Source: an uncultured Clostridia bacterium (lineage in GTDB: Bacteria; Bacillota; Clostridia; Christensenellales; Borkfalkiaceae). Taken from it: a DNA stretch of 7,631 nt. The DNA lies in contig CAKQEE010000050.1 in assembly GCA_934230055.1 (NCBI GenBank), positions 1 to 7,631 on the forward strand. Direction: 5' to 3'. The notes beneath the pieces were generated by a model, which did not search any database, was not told the origin of the DNA, and was given only the letters and a program-made list of their open reading frames with translations. This document shows positions 1-5,791 of the stretch, piece by piece. The first letter of the stretch is position 1. Every line of letters starts with the position of its first letter. The position numbers and the translations under genes are program-made.

Positions 1-2047
1 TGCGGATACCTCCCACTTCCACGGCTCTGTTGCCGGAAACGTCTTTGGAAATATACATAACGAGATAGCTTCCTTTCTCGTTTATTATTATTTCGTGTTC
101 TTCGCTAGCGTTTAACCCGTTCACGTCTTTTCCGTCTGCGGTTTTAACGAAGTTTCCGCTTTCCTCTTCGGTTATAGTAACCGTTGCGGAGCAAAGCCCG
201 CCGAGAACGTCCATGCCGAAAGCTTTTATCGTTTTGAAAACCTCGCCCGTTTTATAAAGAGAAGAATAAGAGCCTTGCATAATTATAGAGGGAGCAACCG
301 CGTCCTTGCTTATATCTCCGAATCTCTGTCCGTTTACGGAAGTGATAAGAATTTTGCCCGCGGAAGCGGTAGAAGATATTTCCGCGAATACCAAGCCGCT
401 GTCAAAGCCCGTAAAGTCGCTCGGCAAATCGTAATACTTGCCGTTTACCGTAAGCGCGCAATAAGCGTTGCCGACGGCGGAATAGGAAATTCTCATCTCT
501 TTTCCCAGCGTTTCTTCCTTTAATTTATCTATCTTTTTGGTATAGCCGCTTTCTTTTATCGTTACGGAAAAGCTCGAAGCGTAAACGGCGGCTTCTATCG
601 TTATTTTCTGCTCAGAATTAACGGAATCCGTAAGCGTTACGGTAACGCCCTTGCCCTCCGCGAAAGAGGACACGTAGAAATTCATATTCACCGAGCTACC
701 GTTCAATTTGTTGATGAATTTCACGGTTTTCGCTCTGGATATGTCTATGCTCGTTCCGTCCTCCGTTCTTGTTGCCGAGCCTCTTCCGAGAACGAACGTA
801 TTCTCGGGCGTAAGCTCGCCGTTCTCGTTTTTAACGGTACGCAGCGGCACCGTCACGTTTTTAACGAGGTCGCCGAGAGTATAGCGAATCGTAGCTATTT
901 TAGAAGAAGTTTCGGGAATGGTAATCACGCCGTCTACCGCTTCAATCGTTTCGCCGCCGCCGAGAATACAGGATACCGCCGCGGCTTCGTATTTCGCGCC
1001 GTTTTCGTCGTAAGAAACCACCATCATTTCGGGGATTTTATAGCTGCTGCCCACAACGAACGCGGGTTCTAAACCGTTTACGGAAGAACTCTCGAATTCC
1101 GCGGCGGGCGCGGTTACTTTAATATCGGAAGTCGCCGTGCTTTCCCTCGAATAATCGGAAACTTTCCACACGAGTTCCCACTCGCCCGTTCTTTCAAAAA
1201 CGTACGAGATACTCGCGTTATTCGCTCTTCCTTCGTAAACGACTTCCGAAAAATCGCCTTTATTTGCCGTAAGCGTCAGCATAACCGTTCCCGTACGCTC
1301 GTCCTTGCCTATCGCGGGCGCGGCAATCGCGGTATTCTTTCCCGCAATCGCGTTCAAAGAAGAAGCGGAAACGGTGAGCGGCGTCGCAGAATCGAGCGCG
1401 GTTACGCGAACGACCTTTTCCGTTTTGTCGCCGTAAAGATTTTTCGCGTAATATTTTATTTCGTACTCGCCCGCTCGTTCGGGTATGAACGCGCCGTTTT
1501 CGACGGAAACGTAAAATTCGGAACGCTCGCCGTAAAGATAATATACTTCCGTCGTTACGGGAACTCTTACGCTTCTTACGAACGCTTCCGCCGAGAATAT
1601 CGCGTAGGGTTCGCCCTTAACGGCGTTCGGCAAAGAATTTTCGGTATAATTGCCGTAATCGACGTAAATTTTCGCGCTCATTTGAGTTCCGCCCGCGTTT
1701 ACGACGAATTCTTTTCTTTCGGTATACAGTCTGCCGCCTATTTCCGCGCTGTATTCTATAACGTATTTCCCGGAAAGTTCAAGGTAGCAACCGTTTTCTC
1801 TGGTCGCTTCGCCGTTCGGGAAATAAAGCACCGCTTCCGCCGCGTACTCTTTTCCCTCTACCGTCAGGGTTCCGGCGGGAATATCTATCCACTCGCCCTC
1901 TTCGTATTCGGCGGAAATTTCTTTTTCCACGAAAAGCTCCGCGGCAATCGCTTCGTTTCGCCGCGCGAAAATCACGGAAAGGCAACCGACCGCAAGCAAT
2001 ATCGCCGCAAGCACGGAAATTAAAAGGATTTTATTTCTTTTAGTCAT
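1..2047 (-). CDS. Large membrane-anchored surface protein with Ig-like and lectin-like domains (3' end outside window)
   Basis: An open frame runs without a stop from an ATG at 2047-2045 to the left edge: 682 codons, still open. The start is set by a strong GGAGGA ribosome site seven bases upstream. Residues 1-30 are a positively charged start (MTKRNK), one hydrophobic segment (about 7-28) and RR, so a signal peptide or N-terminal membrane anchor exporting the rest. What follows is beta-strand-rich: Ig-like units at about 35-120, 123-217, 218-314 and 315-405, several ending in a G-x-Y/W-x-(I/L)-x-(Y/W) strand such as GKYVIEYSA, GEYEIKYYA and GEWELVWKV; a longer unit at about 413-581 resembling a concanavalin/LamG-type sandwich (LTDS at its core); and another Ig-like unit from D582 (DAVAPSI ... 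GSYLVMYISKD). No catalytic motif was recognised. It follows permease 2 by 42 bases, so co-expression with the sugar transporter is likely. A role in glycan capture or adhesion is inference. Any C-terminal anchor lies outside the window. Confidence 0.85.
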   Translation of the reverse strand, partial: MTKRNKILLISVLAAILLAVGCLSVIFARRNEAIAAELFVEKEISAEYEEGEWIDIPAGTLTVEGKEYAAEAVLYFPNGEATRENGCYLELSGKYVIEYSAEIGGRLYTERKEFVVNAGGTQMSAKIYVDYGNYTENSLPNAVKGEPYAIFSAEAFVRSVRVPVTTEVYYLYGERSEFYVSVENGAFIPERAGEYEIKYYAKNLYGDKTEKVVRVTALDSATPLTVSASSLNAIAGKNTAIAAPAIGKDERTGTVMLTLTANKGDFSEVVYEGRANNASISYVFERTGEWELVWKVSDYSRESTATSDIKVTAPAAEFESSSVNGLEPAFVVGSSYKIPEMMVVSYDENGAKYEAAAVSCILGGGETIEAVDGVITIPETSSKIATIRYTLGDLVKNVTVPLRTVKNENGELTPENTFVLGRGSATRTEDGTSIDISRAKTVKFINKLNGSSVNMNFYVSSFAEGKGVTVTLTDSVNSEQKITIEAAVYASSFSVTIKESGYTKKIDKLKEETLGKEMRISYSAVGNAYCALTVNGKYYDLPSDFTGFDSGLVFAEISSTASAGKILITSVNGQRFGDISKDAVAPSIIMQGSYSSLYKTGEVFKTIKAFGMDVLGGLCSATVTITEEESGNFVKTADGKDVNGLNASEEHEIIINEKGSYLVMYISKDVSGNRAVEVGGIR

Positions 2048-2053
2048 TTTTCG

Positions 2054-2059
2054 TCCTCC
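2054..2059 (-). promoter_or_regulatory. Ribosome binding site of the surface-protein gene
   Basis: The minus strand reads GGAGGA seven bases before ATG at 2047. It is a near-perfect anti-SD match and fixes the start of the large open frame at 1-2047. No other in-frame start nearby has such a site, and the residues after it form a clean signal/anchor segment. Confidence 0.85.
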
Positions 2060-2069
2060 ATTTTGTTTT

Positions 2070-2099
2070 GAAAGAATATCGCCTCAACGCTATTCTTTC
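2070..2099 (-). repeat. AT-rich inverted repeat over the permease 2 stop codon
   Basis: Nine-base perfect arms, gaaagaata (2070-2078) and tattctttc (2091-2099), enclose a 12-base loop. In the minus-strand mRNA the hairpin takes in the last codons and stop codon of permease 2 (TAG, 2092-2090) and ends 11 bases before the ribosome site of the surface-protein gene. The bases after it in the mRNA are AAAACAAAA, not U-rich, so it is not an intrinsic terminator. It could influence translation coupling or mRNA decay at this junction, or be chance: the stem is seven A/T and two G/C pairs and therefore weak. Confidence 0.4.
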
Positions 2100-3028
2100 A
2101 GCCCGCCCATAGAAAGGTTTCCCATAAGGCGTTTGTTGAAAAACAGGAATATAATCAGAATAGGCAACATCAAAAACATTGCGCCCGCCGCCATAACCGG
2201 CGGATAGTTGGTTTCGTTTGCCGGCGGATTATATACGAGCATATATATCCAGTAAGCAAGCGTGGGATAAGATTCGAGGTAAAGAAGCGGCGTTTGATAG
2301 TCGTTCCAGAAAGTTATCCACTGAATAAGCACTACCGTCGCGAACAAATTCCTCGCAAGCGGCATATAAATCTTAAAGCATACCGAAAAGTTGCCCGCGC
2401 CGTCTATTTTGGCGGCTTCCGCATAACCGTCCGGCATCGCGCCGAACGTTCCCAGAAACACCATATAAAACATGGTAAGGAAGTTTGCTTTCAGTATCCA
2501 GATGCCCCATATGCTGTCGTACATACCGAGCGCGCGAACTATCGAAAGCTCGGAAGGATAGTTGCCGACTATCGGCAATATCATACAAACAAGCACTACG
2601 GAAGTATAAATATTCAGTATTCGATACTTTTTACCGAACCTTGCAACAACGTAAGCGGTTATACACGGCACGAAAGTAGCCACGAACGAGCAACCCACCG
2701 TGTATAAAAGGGTATACCCTATAAGCCCCAAAGCACCCACGCGGTATTCTTCCAAAGCCGCGGTAACGTCGTAATAAAAGTATTTGAATACCAGCTCGTA
2801 GTTAGAACCCGTCCATTTCGCGGGGAAGCCCGCCACGTTTCCGAGCAAAAAGTCGTCGTAATAATCCTTAAAGCTTGTGGAAACGCTCCAAATCATCAAC
2901 CACAGTAGCAGCAAGGAATATGCAAGAAGCACTATTCCGATAACTACGAACAAAACGTCGGTCGCGGTAAACTTTTGCTTTTGACGCGGACAGATTTTTC
3001 TCCAAAGGTTTTTAAAAAATTTCTGCAT
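2090..3028 (-). CDS. ABC sugar transporter permease 2 (MalG/UgpE-type, CUT1)
   Basis: This 312-residue membrane protein is the second permease of a carbohydrate-uptake ABC transporter. It has about six hydrophobic segments, near residues 25-48, 100-128, 138-160, 175-198, 228-245 and 278-297. The cytoplasmic EAA loop, which docks the ATPase, is clear: EAAKIDGAGNF from residue 204 with the conserved Gly210 and the later MP at 222-223. The C-terminus (NKRLMGNLSMGGLKE) is typical of MalG-type permeases, and the length is close to the usual 275-310. The ATG at 3028 follows AGGTGAT and lies 12 bases after the stop of permease 1. The long extracellular stretch at about 52-97 (between segments 1 and 2) is larger than in minimal MalG-type proteins. 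The sugar cannot be read from the permease. Confidence 0.93.
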   Translation of the reverse strand: MQKFFKNLWRKICPRQKQKFTATDVLFVVIGIVLLAYSLLLLWLMIWSVSTSFKDYYDDFLLGNVAGFPAKWTGSNYELVFKYFYYDVTAALEEYRVGALGLIGYTLLYTVGCSFVATFVPCITAYVVARFGKKYRILNIYTSVVLVCMILPIVGNYPSELSIVRALGMYDSIWGIWILKANFLTMFYMVFLGTFGAMPDGYAEAAKIDGAGNFSVCFKIYMPLARNLFATVVLIQWITFWNDYQTPLLYLESYPTLAYWIYMLVYNPPANETNYPPVMAAGAMFLMLPILIIFLFFNKRLMGNLSMGGLKE

Positions 3029-3040
3029 TTTATCACCTGC

Positions 3041-3961
3041 CTACGCTATTTTCTGTTGCCAGCGTTCCATAAGTTTGTTTATAACGAGGGTTATCGGAAT
3101 CATTATAAGGCTTATAATCAAACCGAACGAAGCGACGTACGCATAGTTTTCTCTTCCGTCTATGGTAAGCTTGTAAAAATAATACCCGATGGTTTCGTAT
3201 TCCGCCCGCGCGCCCGTTCCGTAAAAGCTGAACAGGTTGAACTGGTTGGAAAACAGCCCCGCAAGTCCGCAAACGAAAAAGGTCTTTATAGTGGGAAAAA
3301 TAGAAGGAAGAACTATCTTAAATAGCAACACGAAGTTGCTTGCTCCGTCTATTTCCGCCGCTTCCGTCACCGCCGCGGGAACGTCCGATACTGCGCCGAG
3401 ATAGAGCAGCAACGTCGTTCCGAAGCTGAAAAACACGAAAGCGAACATCAACGCGAGGTACTCCGTATCGAGCTGTGCAAAAAGCCCCGTCATTTCCGTT
3501 TTGAAAACGGAGTTTATTACTGAAGGAATCGCGTTGTCGGCAAAAATTCTGTAAAGTATGCAGAGCGTTAAGATAGAAAGCATACTCGGCAAAAAGAGCA
3601 GCACCTTAAACGTTCTGAACCCGATAAATTTTTTGTAGATATAAAACGCGAACAATATCGCCACGGGAACGGAGGTTATAAGCCCCACGCCGTACACTTT
3701 AAAGGAATTTTTTACCGCGCTTATCACTTCGTCGTTGCTTTTAAGGTCTTCTATAACCCTTGCGAAGTTGTTCCAACCGTTCGGAACGAACCCGCCCTCG
3801 ATTTTATCGAATCTCTTAAAAGATAGCGCGAATGAATTCAGATTCGTTCCGACATAAAATATCGCGAACTGAACGGTGGGAATAAGCAACATAACGATTA
3901 TAAATATCAAATCGCCCTTACTTATTCCTTTCTTTTTCCGCGTCCGAACATTCGAGTTCAT
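3041..3961 (-). CDS. ABC sugar transporter permease 1 (MalF/UgpA/MsmF-type, CUT1)
   Basis: This 306-residue protein is the first permease of the pair and should form a heterodimeric channel with the product of 2090-3028. A lysine/arginine-rich start (RTRKKK) is followed by about six hydrophobic segments, near residues 18-38, 90-109, 117-139, 168-190, 225-242 and 276-294. The EAA motif is EAAEIDGASNF from residue 200, with Gly206 and LP at 218-219, as in binding-protein-dependent inner-membrane components. Length fits UgpA/MsmF-type permeases, which lack the large periplasmic insert of E. coli MalF. The ATG at 3961 has AAAAGGAG upstream, and that site begins directly at the stop of the binding-protein gene (12-base gap). 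The order binding protein, permease 1, permease 2 is the usual one for Gram-positive CUT1 operons. Confidence 0.94.
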   Translation of the reverse strand: MNSNVRTRKKKGISKGDLIFIIVMLLIPTVQFAIFYVGTNLNSFALSFKRFDKIEGGFVPNGWNNFARVIEDLKSNDEVISAVKNSFKVYGVGLITSVPVAILFAFYIYKKFIGFRTFKVLLFLPSMLSILTLCILYRIFADNAIPSVINSVFKTEMTGLFAQLDTEYLALMFAFVFFSFGTTLLLYLGAVSDVPAAVTEAAEIDGASNFVLLFKIVLPSIFPTIKTFFVCGLAGLFSNQFNLFSFYGTGARAEYETIGYYFYKLTIDGRENYAYVASFGLIISLIMIPITLVINKLMERWQQKIA

Positions 3962-3973
3962 CTTGTCTCCTTT

Positions 3974-5656
3974 TTATTTTGCAAGCAAAGACTTCCAAGA
4001 AATTTCGTTTCTGCCGGAAGCCGAATATAACAATTTGAAGTGGTTTATCGCGCTCGTTTCTCTTAAACTTTCCACCGCCTGTTTACCTTTTGCGGTAAAG
4101 GTGGATTTCAACATAAGCGATTTATAGTTGTTGATGTAAACGGGGTTCGTGGAATAAGGAAGAACCGCGTTGTCTTTTACGTCGTAAAGGCTCTTTTCGT
4201 AGCTCGTAAGCTCTGCGTATTGCGCGTCGGAAAGAGTGTAGCTAAGCGAAGCGGGCATACCCGATACGGTATTGAAAGCGGCAAGCTGCTCGTCCGCATA
4301 TACGAACTTCATAAACGTTTTTGCCAACTCTGTTTTGGAAGCCTTTATGTTGCTCTTAACGAATCCTACCGTCACTTCGGTGGTGGCAAGGGTGAAAGGC
4401 TCGCCTATTTTATCGGAAGTAGCCTTCGGAAGGGGTAACAAACCGAAACGCATCGTGTCTTCGCTATATAATCCCGCCGTCCTGCGGCTCGCGTTCTTAA
4501 AAGTGTCCGCGGCTTCGTTTTTCCACCACGTTCCGTCTACGAGGAAAGCGTATCTCGTGCCGTTGATGCCCGCCGCGCCGTATACGTATTTATCCTGCGC
4601 GACCGTCTGGCTGTCCGAACCGAACAACACGTCTCCCCACTTCACGTCGGAAGTCACGGAGTCTACTATGTGATCTACGAAATCGAGAGCTTTAAGTCTG
4701 CCTTCCGTCTGATACATAAGGTAGCCTTTCTCGGTGTTTATCTTCGTATCGCCGAGGCGCGTTACGTTGCCCGCGTTGTCTACCGAAACAAGGTTTTTCG
4801 CAACTCCGTCGAAGGTGTAGTTAAGTCTCAACTGTTCCGCGCCTTCATAGTCCGCGGTAAGCTCCGCAAGAAGCCAGTCTACGTAGTCTTTTCTGTTCTG
4901 ACCGCTCCATATCATCGGATATATCGTTTTGCCGGTAGCGGATTTAGAGGTGGCTATATGGTTGCAAAGGGTATAAAACTCGTCGTAGGTTGCGGGAAGT
5001 CCGTCGTCCGGAGTGCCGTGTTCGCCGTCCGGACCTGCCGATCTGTTATCACCGTCGGTAAACTTAACCGTACCGGTATAAGCTTTTTCGCTCGGCGCGC
5101 CGTTTTTGGCAAAATAGTAGCCTTCCTGCTCGAAAAGGTCTATATCGTAAATAATTCCCGCCTGATGGTCGTGGTGCGGAATCGCGTAATACTTACCGTT
5201 CACGGCGTAGAAATCCTTTTCTTCCTGCTCCATTTTGGAAGCTATCGTTTTTCCGTCCTCCGAATTAACGGAATTCACCGCGTCGGAAATATCCAGCATT
5301 TTGCCGCTGTTTGCCCACTGATAGTAGTCCACGTCGTCCACGAAGAAAACTTCTTGCTTAACGCTTTCTACCTTGTCGTAATACGCGCTTCCGAGCGTTT
5401 TGTTGTGCGTAACTTTAATATCGACGCCGACTTTGTTCGCCTCGAAAGAAGTTTTCGCATATTTTTCTTCAAACCTCCGTTCGATTTCGTCCATCCAGTC
5501 CTTGCCGAAGCCGCCCGCATAGTTGCTGACGTAAAGCACGCTTTTGGTGGAATTTTCATCGTCGTCGTTGCCGCCGCCCGAACCGCAAGCCGCAGTCGCC
5601 ATGCAGGAAAGCCCTAAAATAGCGCAAATCGCCAAGCTTAATACTTTCTTCTTCAT
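3974..5656 (-). CDS. Extracellular sugar-binding lipoprotein of the ABC transporter (family 1 SBP)
   Basis: This 560-residue protein should capture an oligosaccharide outside the cell and deliver it to the two permeases. Residues 1-24 are a lipoprotein signal: MKKK, a hydrophobic core and TAAC, with Cys24 as the predicted lipidated residue, then a flexible Gly/Asp-rich linker (GSGGGNDDDEN). The mature part begins with a strand typical of family 1 binding proteins (VLYVSNYAGG, about 40-49) and an amphipathic helix (DWMDEIERRFEEKY). DGTWW at 374-378 resembles a sugar-stacking aromatic site common in these proteins. It is longer than the usual 420-450 residues. Part of the excess is an acidic loop at about 200-219 (DGDNRSAGPDG, then GTPDDG) that looks like a calcium-binding turn. 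The start at 5656 follows AAAGGAG. Two hairpins in the 5' gap may affect its expression. Ligand specificity is not determined by the sequence. Confidence 0.95.
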   Translation of the reverse strand: MKKKVLSLAICAILGLSCMATAACGSGGGNDDDENSTKSVLYVSNYAGGFGKDWMDEIERRFEEKYAKTSFEANKVGVDIKVTHNKTLGSAYYDKVESVKQEVFFVDDVDYYQWANSGKMLDISDAVNSVNSEDGKTIASKMEQEEKDFYAVNGKYYAIPHHDHQAGIIYDIDLFEQEGYYFAKNGAPSEKAYTGTVKFTDGDNRSAGPDGEHGTPDDGLPATYDEFYTLCNHIATSKSATGKTIYPMIWSGQNRKDYVDWLLAELTADYEGAEQLRLNYTFDGVAKNLVSVDNAGNVTRLGDTKINTEKGYLMYQTEGRLKALDFVDHIVDSVTSDVKWGDVLFGSDSQTVAQDKYVYGAAGINGTRYAFLVDGTWWKNEAADTFKNASRRTAGLYSEDTMRFGLLPLPKATSDKIGEPFTLATTEVTVGFVKSNIKASKTELAKTFMKFVYADEQLAAFNTVSGMPASLSYTLSDAQYAELTSYEKSLYDVKDNAVLPYSTNPVYINNYKSLMLKSTFTAKGKQAVESLRETSAINHFKLLYSASGRNEISWKSLLAK

Positions 5657-5696
5657 AATTAGTCTCCTTTATCTTTTTTAAATTCAAATATGTTAC

Positions 5697-5718
5697 GCGT
5701 AGCGCGTCAGCGTTACGC
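5697..5718 (-). repeat. GC-rich hairpin upstream of the binding-protein gene
   Basis: On the minus strand the nine-base arms GCGTAACGC and GCGCTACGC pair with one A-C mismatch around a TGAC loop. The hairpin abuts the palindrome at 5719-5740 with no base between them, and lies 40 bases before the binding-protein start. The downstream mRNA is GUAACAUAUUUGAAUUU, with no U-run, so it is unlikely to terminate transcription. The octamer gttacgcg occurs at 5692-5699 and again at 5712-5719. A role as an mRNA-stabilising or processing structure is inference. Confidence 0.5.
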
Positions 5719-5749
5719 GCAAAGGGGTATACCCCTTTGCTTTTTCGTT
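5719..5749 (+). terminator. Perfect palindrome plus T-tract: intrinsic terminator facing right, against the genes
   Basis: Positions 5719-5740 are a perfect 22-base palindrome: a nine-pair stem, gcaaagggg / cccctttgc, with a tata loop. On the plus strand it is followed at once by tttttcgttt, which is the classical intrinsic-terminator layout. In the minus-strand direction of the genes it is preceded by A-rich sequence and followed by GCGTAACGC, so it should not stop operon mRNA. It could block antisense transcription into the 3' end of the GH2 gene, or act in the mRNA as a stable hairpin that separates the GH2 message from the transporter message. Alternatively it is a dispersed repeat of the genome. 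Confidence 0.55.
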
Positions 5750-5791
5750 TTATTCTCCGATTTTTCCGCGTAAAGCGGTTTTAATCGTATT

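Noticed and set aside
1978..1993. Lipobox AVGC (Cys22) in the surface protein
   Set aside because: Ala at -3 is only a marginal fit, and the hydrophobic stretch continues past the cysteine (LSVIFA) before the charged RR. This looks more like a membrane anchor or long signal peptide than a lipoprotein signal, though it is not excluded.
1682..2023. Plus-strand open frames opposite the surface-protein gene, also at 275-523
   Set aside because: They overlap the continuous 682-codon minus-strand frame and give Arg-rich, composition-driven translations with no domain.
2061..2099. Terminator between permease 2 and the surface-protein gene
   Set aside because: The hairpin arms are A/T-rich and the sequence after the stem in the gene direction is A-rich, so there is no U-tract.
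4670..5617. Long plus-strand open frame (315 codons) opposite the binding-protein gene
   Set aside because: It lies wholly inside a clear lipoprotein gene on the other strand. Its translation is low-complexity, rich in Arg, Val and Phe, with no recognisable domain and no good ribosome site. It is an antisense shadow of the codon usage.
5657..5791. Sigma-70-type promoter for the binding-protein gene
   Set aside because: No pair of -35 and -10 boxes with 16-18 base spacing stood out. TTGCGC near 5721-5716 has only CGCGTA at the right distance. A promoter may exist but cannot be supported by eye.
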